Source: Nephrocerus scutellatus
Lineage: Eukaryota; Arthropoda; Insecta; Diptera; Pipunculidae
Length of the DNA: 64,000 nt
Reading direction: 5' to 3'
Assembly (NCBI GenBank): GCA_947095585.1
Contig: OX352765.1
Span: 62,077,719-62,141,718, forward strand
In this document: positions 21,271-30,852 of the stretch, in pieces
Layout of the letters: each line of letters begins with the position of its first letter
Numbering within the stretch: the stretch's first letter is position 1
The notes under the pieces: generated by a model
The model's input: the letters and a program-made list of their open reading frames with translations, nothing else
Told to the model about the DNA's origin: nothing
Database searches by the model: none
Made by a program: the position numbers and the translations under genes

Positions 21271-21689
21271 GCCGACTAAGCACTTGGAACCCACCGACGT
21301 ACACAGCCACGTCCCGTGCTAGCACCACCACCGAAGAAGACCATCCAGCACCACAACCGCAACCGCGCATGTAAGAAGCAACCACCGCCTCCCAAGCGAC
21401 CACTCACCAGCAACGAATTGATACAGCTGACAAGAGTAGTTCCATAACCGCTGCTGCTTCTGTTCCTTTCCTCCCGATACCGAAACCAACAAATACCCAA
21501 CCAGCTCCCTCCAATAGCCAGAGAAAGTACCCCACAACTCCAACAATCCCACCCACCATCCTAACCACACCCCCATACATACAACAAAATAAACAAATTA
21601 ATCCCCCAATAGCCACATTAGACCAACCAGGCACCAGCACCAGCACCACACCACCAGGAAAAGACTACACCGAAGTACAACCCCTGCTC
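21271..21689 (+). other. Pro/Thr-rich linker region of Gyp-C copy 1
   Basis: CCA/ACC-rich sequence with no single open frame, encoding a degraded low-complexity segment between the integrase C-terminal domain and the tail domain. It corresponds to 48060-48430 of copy 3. Confidence 0.5.
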
Positions 21690-21920
21690 CCAGACACCCA
21701 ACAAACACAATACCGACCACTGGCCGACTTCACTATCATCAGCCAAAGCAACCCTTATGACCCAGAAGCATTCAATGGCATCACTATCACACTCCGTAAG
21801 AAGAGGTTTCGATTCATCGGACCACATGGGCTCATCTATGGTTCCAATGGAGCAGACAACGTGATCAGCCTTAAAACAACAGGGAACAACACCCTCACCA
21901 TCCAGCCCCGGAATAACCGA
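21690..21920 (+). pseudogene. Gyp-C copy 1 conserved C-terminal tail domain
   Basis: At the end of pol about 55 residues are shared with copy 3 (48460-48640) although the sequence just upstream is not well conserved. Shared pattern: YDPEAFNGITI here and FDPDVFKGILI there, then KRFRFIGPHGLIYG and KRFRIAGPSGRIYG, then a T-L/I-x-I-Q end. I do not recognise it as a chromodomain or GPY/F motif. It could be a short Env remnant or an integrase tail module. Confidence 0.55.
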
Positions 21921-22390
21921 AATTTTTTTTGTTACTATCATTATTTTTTAATTATTACTTATTAATTTGAGTTTTTTGTAAAAAAAATGTTTTTTCTCTA
22001 TTTTTTATTACACAAAAAAAAATAAATATATATTGTTCTAAAAACAAATGCGTTTAATATGAAAACATGAAAAAAAAAACCTGAAAACATGGGAAAAAAA
22101 CCTGAGAACATGAAAAAAAACTGAAAACATGGAGAGAAAAAAACCTGAAAACATGAGAAAAAAAACCTGAAAACATGAAAAAAAAACCTGACGACAAATA
22201 TATATATGTACCTATATTCAACTTTGTAATTCGGGCCGGCGATTGGCACAAAAATAAAGGTAATCCCAAATAAGGAAAAAAAAAGATAGTGACCACCCGA
22301 CCGAGCGCTATATATAACAATAATTACATACAATTTAGAATTATAAAATAGAAGTATAAGATATACACCACCGAATATATATAATACATC
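21921..22390 (+). other. Gyp-C copy 1 3' untranslated region
   Basis: AT-rich region with a 20-base tandem repeat at 22062-22195 (cctgaaaacatg followed by an A run, about six variable copies). A dinucleotide ta stretch follows near 22195-22205. It ends in the purine tract before the LTR. Confidence 0.6.
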
Positions 22391-22406
22391 TCTTTTAGGA
22401 GGGGAA
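22391..22406 (+). other. Polypurine tract of Gyp-C
   Basis: ttttaggaggggaa directly precedes the LTR start tgtaacg. This is the expected plus-strand primer. Confidence 0.7.
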
Positions 22407-23070
22407 TGTAACGAAGTTTGAGTACATCACCTTCGTTACACACCCTATCTCTAACATAAAATAACAAAACACAAAATCAATTATATGTACACACCCTATC
22501 TCTAAACATAAAATAACAAAAGAACACAAAAATCAATTATCACCCTGCAGTATGGTAGTGGCAGAGAATAATTCCCAACCACTCAATACACCAGGACATG
22601 TAACATGCATGCCGAACAAGCACAACTCGGAGGAAGAAACTTCTGTATTACGCAGCAACCTCTCCTCCACGCCTCATACGACACCTCCACAAAACGTGAG
22701 GAATTTGTCGTAAGGTCATTTGGAACGAACCGTTAAAAGCGATAAATTCTTGCTTTTCTGCACACATGCATTTAGTGTACTCAGTAACAACGCTGTGCTT
22801 GTTTACGCGCTGCTTATTGAGCTACACTCCGCATGCATAAAGGTGCATCTCCAGAAGAACAAAATTATTATTGCTTACGCGCTGCCTATTGCGTTACACT
22901 CGCATTACCAGAAGGACAGCATCATTTCTGCTTCTGTTAATAAAACGGAGAAAATAAAAGAAATCAACAAAACCTACACGCAGTCTTAAAAATTTATTTT
23001 GTAACATTGAGGAAAGAAGGAGAAAGAACCCTGGGTGACCGGCGAGCGTCACCCTAGTAACAACGTTATA
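22407..23070 (+). repeat. Gyp-C LTR shared by copies 1 and 2
   Basis: 664 bp from tgtaacgaag to caacgttata, with matching inverted ends (tgtaacg / cgttata). Its left half equals 10026-10405 and 14400-14779, and its right half equals 17737-18489 with fewer internal repeats. It is preceded by a polypurine tract and followed by a primer binding site and another gag, so it serves as 3' LTR of copy 1 and 5' LTR of copy 2. Confidence 0.85.
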
Positions 23071-23074
23071 AAAT

Positions 23075-23092
23075 TGGCGCCCGAGCAGGGAC
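23075..23092 (+). other. Primer binding site, tRNA-Lys-like (Gyp-C copy 2)
   Basis: TGGCGCCCGAGCAGGGAC, identical to 18494-18511 and four bases after the LTR. Confidence 0.8.
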
Positions 23093-23288
23093 GACTATTA
23101 CAGTCGTTTTATCGACCGATACCGAGAAAAAAAGAAAAAAAATAATAATAATAAAGTTGTACTCTCATCTACAATTGAGGAACACAAAATAGCGAGGACA
23201 AAAACCAAACCAGAGAACATTTTGGATACCAACCGGGGAATATTCAGTTGTCTACACTTAAATACTACGAAGCACCGAAACCTGCACC

Positions 23289-24655
23289 ATGTCAGCCGAA
23301 GAAGGCACACTAAGTGTTTCGGGGATATACTCACTCCGAAAAGAGGAATTAATCAACGAGTTGGATCGTCGTGGGATCAATCACACCAGTAGTGTAGATG
23401 AACTACGAAAACGACTATCAGCCGAATTAAAAATTTACAAATCATGCGAGGACTTACGAAATATGGGATTACCGACCAGCACTGACATTCTACCGACACT
23501 GGCATCAAAGGCCACCGCAACACATTCACCCAATGCCTCCACGATTTCGTAGTCACAAGTACCCGTAACTACCAGTAACCTGCCGAACATGGAATACAAA
23601 ACCAGAACCACACAACCGCCGACCGCTCCTACAATAACCTACTCGCAAGTAGATCAAAACCGTTCACGAGTATTAATCTATCACCCATCCGACGCAGAGG
23701 TGATAGACAAGGTTAGAAAGTGGAACGTGCGATTCGAGGGTGGAAATAATAATCCACTAGAATTTTTAGAAAGAGTGGAAGAGCTAGCGGAGTGCTACCA
23801 GTTGCCACCCGACCGTATAGTCCGCACCCTACCTGAACTTCTGAGAGGGAACGCACTATTCTGGTATCGAAACAACAAGGAGTTTTTGAATACCTGGAAT
23901 AATTTCAGCGAAGAATTACGAAGCTTCTTTCTTCCCCCACAATTTGCAACGCAACTGGCAAGTCGAATTAGAAACAGAACCCAGAATGGCCGAGAAAAGG
24001 GTAAAGAGTACATAACATCTATTCAAGCCCTAATGCGATGGCACGTCCCACTCACTCCTGAGGAAAAGTTGAACCGAATCTACGAGAATCTCCGACCAGA
24101 CTACCGACACTATATTAAGCTAAGGGAATTCACCACACTCTCCGAATTCACTTCGCTCATCGAAGATTTCGAGTGTCTCGTGACGGAACAAGTCCCTCGT
24201 CCTTCCGGCTAAACACCGCGCCAATCCGCCCAACCGTACCACCTATTCATCATACCGCCCCAGCGATTCAATCACCGACAAATTCATACCGACCCCCAAT
24301 GCGATCCGCTCGACCAGTCAAGCACTCACCGAATACCAACGATGTAACACATCCACAACAAATCCCGAATACCAACAATACGACGTATACACCGCACTAC
24401 CCGACTGCCAACGATGTAACACATACACGGCACTTCCCGAATACCAACAATACGACGTATACACCGCATTACCCGAATGCCAACGATGTAACACATTCAC
24501 AGCACGCACCGAATACCAACAATACAACGTATACACCGCATTACCCGAATGCCAACGATGTAACACATCCACAGCACGCACCGAATATCCACAATAAAAC
24601 ATATATACCGCATTACCCGAATGCCAACGATGTAACATACCCGCAGCAATCAACC
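23289..24655 (+). pseudogene. Gyp-C copy 2 gag
   Basis: Nearly identical to copy 1 gag. A Tyr codon (tac in copy 1) is a stop (tag) at about 23550. The 19248 base lost in copy 1 is present here, so the capsid frame is open from 23589 to 24212. A deletion of about 23 bases near 24200 shifts the C-terminal region. The 72-base (24-residue) Asn/Pro/Thr repeat has about 4.4 copies at 24330-24650, against 2.3 in copy 1. The copy stops in mid-repeat at 24655, where MITE sequence begins. Confidence 0.85.
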
Positions 24656-25237
24656 TTTAAATGCAATCTTTAGAAGCCCCTCTCTCAGAAAGGTGGCGTT
24701 AGCCCCAAACCAGATGGCGATTTTTGAAAACTGCTCCATTGGAGCTTTCGGGAGAGATGTGTCCCAAAGCCCTACAACTTTGTATGAAAAAAACTCATTC
24801 ATATGATATACCACTCAATCATATGAAACTGCATATAAACCAAATACAAATAGATACACCTTCCGTTAAAATTAGGCCACGATCATAAAAATAGTATGGC
24901 TGTGTAGAACTATTATTCACCTTTAATTTAATACCAACATTTACACCTGCCCCCTATAAACACGCCCACTATTTTTCTTTTATGGAAAATTCAGTTTTTT
25001 GATTCTAAGTCTGCCGAATTGGGTTTGATTGGCCTCATTCAAGAATGGTAATTTTATTACCTTTCATATGGTACCAATTAACCCCTAAATCCCCCACAAA
25101 ATACTTAGAAAATTGCATTTTTCAAAAAAATACTCAAAACTTTGGCAGCACACTTTTTTGGTGTGTGGGCGGTGGGTGGTGGGCGGGGGCGTGGCAAGTG
25201 GTCAAAATACCGTTGAACGCTATACTGTATATTTACC
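24656..25237 (+). mobile_element. MITE copy 2, partly inverted and lacking its left end
   Basis: The right half (24895-25237) matches MITE copy 1 (7195-7543), including the right terminal repeat gctatactgtatattta, and is followed by the same gag site cttccaatt. The left 140 bases (24665-24785) match copy 1 only in reverse complement (tttagaagcccctctctcag, ctttcgggagagatgtgtcc), so the interior is flipped. The left inverted repeat is missing and Gyp-C gag repeat sequence abuts. Confidence 0.8.
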
Positions 25238-25914
25238 CTTCCAATTTTTATTCAAAATGTCGATGACATTATTCCCACTTTATTGGAATACAATGACCAG
25301 GGCCAAAAAATGTGCATTAATTTGCTAAAATCAAAATTTATAGGTAGAGTAAGACAAAGTATAGATATTCATACCCATTTAGCGACATGGACAGATATTA
25401 AAATAATGCTAATAGAAAATTTCGGTGGCTTTAAAAATAGCAACCAATTATATGAGGAATTGAGAAATTCTCAGTACAGAGGGGATGCTATAAAATTTTA
25501 TTACTACATTCAGAAAACACTCTCTTCATTAAATGAAAAATGCCAACAGGAAAATAACCTCTAATATATTCCTAGAAATAACCAAACGGCACTTAACATC
25601 TTTAAAGAAAAATTGCCAACTCATATGAGGACAATCCTCCATGACTAAAAACCAGACACCATGGAGTAAGCACTTTATGAGTTAAATAGTGCAGGATCTG
25701 TCATAAGACAAAACAACGATGTACACAGCAATAGAAAATAGGTATGAGCACAATAATAGTAATAATTTTAAAAACCCTAATAACCCCTTCAGAAATAATT
25801 ACAATAGGGAAAATAATAATAATAATTGGCAACCAAAAACGTACGTGCTAAACAATCAAAACAATTACCAAAGACCAAATAATAACAATTATAATAGAAA
25901 CTATAACCCCAACA
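25238..25914 (+). pseudogene. Gyp-B copy 2 gag fragment
   Basis: Capsid from PIFIQNVDDIIPTLLEYN to EKCQQENNL, then a stop at about 25562. More stops follow in the next 120 bases, then the Asn-rich tail (25719-25910). The Gag C-terminus and the start of protease are fused by a deletion just before LIDTGA. The N-terminal gag part and leader are missing because the copy starts at the MITE. Confidence 0.8.
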
Positions 25915-26196
25915 ACTCATTGATACAGGAGCAACTAATAGCCTTCTTAGAGAAGTAGATGCTCCAAAGAAATTTATTAAAATAAGAAGAAATCCTCTAA
26001 TTATAAAAACTTGTGGGAACCCAGTAACTATAAATAAAGAAATTATTATACCTTATGATCAATTTATTTTTTTAGTCATTGAAGATTGTGAATTCCAAAT
26101 CCACATACATTCAGTTCAAAATACAACGGAATAATAGGGAATAATATTTTAATTCCAAATAATTGTGCAATCAATTACAAAAATAAAATATTAAAG
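25915..26196 (+). pseudogene. Gyp-B copy 2 protease
   Basis: The catalytic triad is intact: LIDTGATNSLLREVDAPKKF with Asp-Thr-Gly at 25922-25930. Two adjacent stops occur near 26130 (aataatag) and one more follows. The frame differs from the Asn-rich gag frame before it. Confidence 0.75.
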
Positions 26197-27374
26197 TTGA
26201 ACGGTAATGACATACCTTTCTTCCTCAATAGAAATGAAGAAGAAGAATATGAAAGTACAATCAATTACTTTAATAATATTTCACCTCTTAATACAATTAT
26301 TGATCATCCTTTTACAAATGAACTTAGGACTGAACATTTGAACTCAGAAGAAATAAATAAATTAATAAAATTATTAAAAACTCAAAAAAATTCTTTTTAC
26401 ATTCCACTTCGCCTTATAACGCCCCAATCTGGGTCGTACCTAAAAAAGAAGACCACGCTGGTAATAAAGAGTGGCGAATCGAGATAGACTACAGAAAATT
26501 AAATAATGTTACCAAAGAAGTTAAATATCCCATCCCAAACATGGATTCGATATTATATAAACTAGGACAAGCAGTATATTTTACAACATTAGATCTCACA
26601 AAAGGATTTTTTCAAATAGAAATTGATGATAAAGATAGAGAAAAAACAGCATTTAGTACATTAACTGGACATTATGAGTTTTTACGAATGCCATTCGGTT
26701 TAAATAATGCACCCGCAACCTTTCAAAGACTCATAAATGAAGTCTTGAAAGACTACATAGGAAAAATATGCTACGTTTATTTAGATGATATCATAATATT
26801 TTCCTCTAGCCTACAAGAACATATGGATTCACTCCATAAAATCTTATTGACACTTAAGAACGCAAATCTTAAAGTATCATTAAACAAATCTGAATTTCTA
26901 CGTAAAGAAAAAGAATTTTTAGGGCACGTAGTGACACCAAATGGTGTAAAACCAAGCCCAGAGAAAATAGAAACTATAAAAAAATTTCCTATCCCAAAAA
27001 GAGTAAAAGAAATCCAACGCTTTCTAGGTTTAACAGGGTACTACAGAAAATGTATAGATGACTATGCAAAAATAATTAAACCTTTAACTTTATGCCTAAA
27101 GAAAGATAGTAAAATAAATATAAACGATCCAGATTACAAAGAATCCTTTCATAAATTAAAAACGTTAATGACAAATGATTTAATTAATAGACACCCCGAC
27201 TTTTCAAAAGGATTTACACTAACAACTGATGCAATCAATTTTGCTATTGGAGCAGTATTAAGTCAATCTCATGGTCCCCTTTGTTTCGCTTCACGCACAT
27301 TAAACAAACATGAGTGCCAATATAGCACAATAGAAAAGGAATTATTAGCCATTGTCTGGGCTACTGACAATTAT
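26197..27374 (+). pseudogene. Gyp-B copy 2 reverse transcriptase and RNase H start
   Basis: The best-preserved Gyp-B pol. Linker NPFFLN-type residues lead to [20 protein letters not shown] stop at about 26486 splits it from the main frame (26541 on), which reads [40 protein letters not shown] and [12 protein letters not shown] with YLDD at 26778-26789. The thumb is [19 protein letters not shown] and the RNase H start [34 protein letters not shown]. It lacks the GC-palindrome block present in copy 1. It ends at about 27374 on opposite-strand Gyp-A integrase, before the RNase H end. Confidence 0.9.
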
Positions 27375-28030
27375 TTGTACGAAAGAAAGTTCGTCATTCA
27401 GCAAATCCACTATGTTGCTCCTTATTGCAGCATGAACAGCGATCATCCTGTGTCTTAGATCACTAACGTAGTTCTCCTTTGTTGTCGGCTCAAGATAACC
27501 CAACATAAACAACGGTATACAACGATCCCATTCATCTTGGTTGGCATTAACTTCTTTTCGCAGATGCAATTTCAGCGTCCTGTTGAACCTTTCGACCATT
27601 CCGTCTGACTGACGATGTAATGGAGTAGTCCTCTTTTTCTTGATGTTGAGTACTTGACACAGCTCTTGAGAGACTAGCGATTCCAAATTCCGCCCTTGAT
27701 CAGAATGGAATTCCAGTGGTACTCCAAATCTGCAGATCCAATTGTCCACGAATGCCCTAGCCACCGTGCTAGCTTCCTGGTTTGCGTTGGGATATGCTTC
27801 TGCCCATTTACTGAAGTAATCAATGCACACGAGTATATAGCGACTTCCATCTCTTGTTTCTGGGAATGGACCACCTATGTCTATTGCCACCCGCTCAAAT
27901 GGTGCTCTAACATTGTACTGTTCCATTTTTCTCCTAGTTTTTGTTTGCGGCTTGCAGGACATCTTTGATTCGATTTGTTGGTAGTACAATCTTTGATTTA
28001 GTGCTTCGACCATCAACTGACGCCCATTGA
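27375..28030 (-). pseudogene. Gyp-A copy 2 integrase
   Basis: An open frame of about 210 codons. Catalytic triad visible: Asp in AIDIGGPFPETRDGSRY, Asp in FHSDQGRNLESLV and Glu in SDGMVERFNRTLKL. The C-terminal region (WDRCIPLFMLGYLEPTTKE) follows and the end is cut at 27375. The zinc-binding domain upstream is partly degraded. All three catalytic residues being present makes this the most intact integrase of the Gypsy set here. Confidence 0.85.
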
Positions 28031-28452
28031 CTTACCAGTAGTCCGTTCATCTTCCAATCTGAATCACTGCCATTGAGCCCAGTAACTTTTTACTGTAGAA
28101 CTTGCTGTTGCAATCTCGTGCCACTCCGGTCTTTTTTCTTGCTCCATCCATTTAAATATTGGAGCAATTAAATCATAGTGCAATTGTTCCTCCCTTAGCT
28201 GCTCTTTTGTCCAGCGATCTTCGACTTGTAGTCTTATTTGTGCAACTACTTCAGAGCACTTCTTGCATTGGGGTGCACAAGGTCTTCTGGATAGCCCGTC
28301 GGCATTATTGTGCATCATTCCTTTTCGATGCTCCGTTCTGAATGTGTATGCCTGAAGTCGTTCGATCGATCTGGCCACTTGACCCTCTGGCTTCCTAAAC
28401 TGCATTAGCCACTTGAGTGCTGCATGGTCAGTTCGAAGAATAAATTCCTGAC
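28031..28452 (-). pseudogene. Gyp-A copy 2 RNase H end and linker
   Basis: Reads QVARSIERLQAYTFRTEHRKG and MMHNNADGLSRRPC (the conserved ADALSR region of Gypsy RNase H, Gly for Ala), then a Cys-rich and Glu/Arg-rich linker. The hAT insertion at 28453 separates it from its upstream half. Confidence 0.75.
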
Positions 28453-28531
28453 TAGTGTTGGGTAGGACACGATTTGAAAATGAGTTTGTATGAGTAACTC
28501 ATTTTCAAAAATGTATTGGGACATTGTACCA

Positions 28532-28617
28532 CCTCAAATGAGGTGTGTAGAATATGCCTCATATGAGGTATGAGAATTTGCCTCATTTGAGGTGTGTTGA
28601 ATTTGTCTCAAATGAGG
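28532..28617. repeat. Array of 12-bp palindromes in the hAT element
   Basis: Four near-perfect palindromes (cctcaaatgagg, cctcatatgagg, cctcatttgagg, tctcaaatgagg) spaced 24-25 bases. Likely subterminal protein-binding sites; binding is inferred. Confidence 0.8.
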
Positions 28618-28934
28618 AGTGTGTAATATGCATTGAACTAGTGGTTCTATTCAGAATGCACCAATCTGAAATTAGAACCAATGCATTCAGTTCTTAAGGA
28701 TTAAGTATATTTTCTGCTTATAACTAGATGTTCATTGATCATCCATATAGAATATAGGGACTATACTCTACAGCTAGACAGAGATACAATTGAACACAAT
28801 TTCGGGCACATTCAACACGAAATGCAAATACAACACAACAGACAAGACTGTCCCTTTCGTTTTCACATTGAGGTGTTTGCTTCAAATGCATTAGTATAAT
28901 ACGATTGTAGTCTCTCAAATGAGGTGTGAGTTGT

Positions 28935-29403
28935 GTATTTTTTTTTTTTTTTTTTTTTTTATAATGTACACACGCTAAAGGGGTTTGCACCCTTATAATG
29001 CTTAGCACAGCGTGGGCGTTAGGAAATTAGGGAGAGGAAAGGATGAGATGTCTATGCACACGTGTCTTAAACGACTGCAGATCATATATATGCGGGAACA
29101 CAGAATCAGGCAATTCATTCCACATAACTATCGTGCGGCTAAAGAAGGAATCTCTGAATTGGTTAGTACGTCCGAAGATAGGCTTAATGGTGGACCCATG
29201 AGCTCGAGTTGAGGCGCGGGTATTACGGATGGGTTGGAGAATGGGCGGGATGCATCTGGATATTTCTTTTGAACACCGCTTGTGGAAAAAGCGATAAAAC
29301 AGTGACAGGCAGGAAACACTGTATTGTGTTTTTGTGTAGCTGGGACATAAATTGAGGTACCTCTTACGTCCTACTACAAATGAGTTGGTACAAAACAAAA
29401 TTT
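28935..29403 (-). pseudogene. Non-LTR retroposon 3' fragment inside hAT
   Basis: Minus-strand C-terminal end of a reverse transcriptase protein of the Jockey/CR1 type: LFYRFFHKRCSKEIS, RTNQFRDSFFSRTIVMWNEL and PDSVFPHIYDLQSFKTRVHR. A poly-A tail (poly-T on plus, 28937-28963) marks the 3' end. The flanks share tgagttgt (28927-28934 and 29404-29411), a plausible target duplication. It is 5'-truncated at about 470 bp. Confidence 0.8.
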
Positions 29404-29475
29404 TGAGTTGTTGTGACATCTCAACTCATTGTATGGGACATTTGTACCAACTCATGTATGAGTTACCCAACACTA

Positions 29476-30085
29476 TTCCTGACCGTATAGGTACTTGTGG
29501 AAGTGTTTGACGCTATCGACAACAGCTATCAATTTCCTTTGCGTCACGCAGTAGTTCATCTCGGGCTTAGAAAGCGAACGGCTGTTGTACGCTATTACAC
29601 GCTCCTTTCCTTCTTTATTCTGCGATATAACCGCTCCTATTCCCGCATTGCTCGCGCCAGTGTCAAGGATGAAGAGTTCTCCTGCCTGTGGATATGCCAA
29701 AATTGGAGAACTACACAGCTTTCTTTTCAACAAGTCAAATGATTTTTGGTGCTCACTATTCCATTGGAACTTTTGGTTCTTCTCAGTAAGGCGTTGAAGG
29801 CTTCGTGCAACATCTGCGAAGTTAGGCACAAACCGTCGATAGTAGGAACATAGCCCCAGAAAACTTCGCAGCTCATGTATTCTTTGGTACCGGCCATTCG
29901 TTAACAGCTTCCAAAATCTTGGGGTCCGTGCGTACTCCTTGATTTGATACAATATGGCCCAAATAATTCACTTAATTTTTGAAAAGGATACATTTCGGCG
30001 TACTTAACTTTAATCCTGCTGCTTTTATGGTTTCCAGAACTTGCCGAAGATTATTTACGTGCTCATTAAATGTATGATGAAAAAC
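29476..30085 (-). pseudogene. Gyp-A copy 2 reverse transcriptase thumb and RNase H
   Basis: Upstream half of the RNase H: LFILDTGASNAGIGAVISQ, VIAYNSRSLSKPEMNYCVTQ and AVVDSVKHFHKYLYGQE. The thumb reads RSFLGLCSYYRRFVPNFADVAR, and a palm remnant FNEHVNNLRQVLETIKAAGLK near 30040. A stop and a frameshift lie near 29880-29970. The fingers and YxDD motif are deleted at about 30085, where protease linker sequence follows. Confidence 0.8.
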
Positions 30086-30830
30086 AATGATGACAGGCTG
30101 ACAGTTTGCGATACAGCTTACTCCCTGTGTCTTGCCAATGACTCATCCTTCTCTTATTACCTTCGGTGATGGGCTAACGTTCATTATTCTCACTGGTATC
30201 TTGGGCTGGGAATCCACTAGAGTGCTTCCGCATAATAGTCCGTTTTTGTTGAAATTGGTTGGCTCCACTATTCCTACTCTATTGTCCTCAAGATCACCGT
30301 TCACCTTGCGATAGATAATTTTCTCGCAAATCGGTGGTATCTCTACTTTTTCTTCAGTGATTATTCTTAGACCGCCAATCTGGTTGTCGTTTATTTGCAG
30401 GGTTACTTACACATTACGCCATTTTAATACGTGGTTCTTAAAATCAAGGGATATCTCGTGCTCTGTCATGAAATCCAAGCCCAATATGCATTCATCTGTA
30501 ATGCTGGCAACAATAAAACGATAAGAAAACCGTATTTCTCCAAACATGACACTACAGGAGCACTGTCCTTTAATTGCTGCAACTTCACCCGTCGCTGTCC
30601 TCAAATGTTAACGAAATACTTTTTCCATTTGACCTTTGGACACAACTTTGGGATTTACAACTGATCTGGAATCTCCTGTGTTCAAGGTAAACGTACATGG
30701 TTTTCCTTCTAACTCATCACTAACAACCAAGCTGTTGCTGTCCTTTCCAAGTTTGGCAGTGCTCACCCTGACCTTGGGGCTGTCTCCACTCTTCACCAGC
30801 TTACGCCCCGTCAAGCTGGTGTTACTTAGA
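30086..30830 (-). pseudogene. Gyp-A copy 2 protease
   Basis: Runs from KVRVSTAKLGKDSNSLVVSD through the active site to DECILGLDFMTEHEISLDFK (ILGLDF is the conserved end of the retropepsin). The active site reads LNTGDSRSVV at about 30655-30690: Asn replaces the catalytic Asp, so the enzyme is dead. A stop near 30605 splits the domain. The downstream linker (30090-30405) matches copy 1 at 2700-3000. Confidence 0.8.
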
Positions 30831-30852
30831 TTTCCTGGTGTGCAGCAACGAG

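Larger units (their letters stand above)
28453..29475. mobile_element. Non-autonomous hAT element
   Basis: 1023 bp with terminal inverted repeats tagtgttgggta / tacccaacacta and an 8-base target duplication ttcctgac (28445-28452, 29476-29483), diagnostic of hAT. There is no transposase frame. The left side carries an array of 12-base palindromes of the type cctcawwtgagg at 28532, 28557, 28581 and 28606, about 25 bases apart, and one more at 28912. These sit where hAT transposase-binding repeats are usually found. A 3' retroposon fragment is inserted inside. Confidence 0.9.

Noticed and set aside
22000..22330. Phe-rich minus-strand open frames near the Gyp-C 3' end
   Set aside because: Antisense of A-run repeats; no domain.
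28453..28625. Considered a CRISPR-like array because of regular spaced repeats
   Set aside because: Units are 12-base palindromes inside a hAT element of an insect genome, with 12-13 base spacers and no leader or cas genes.
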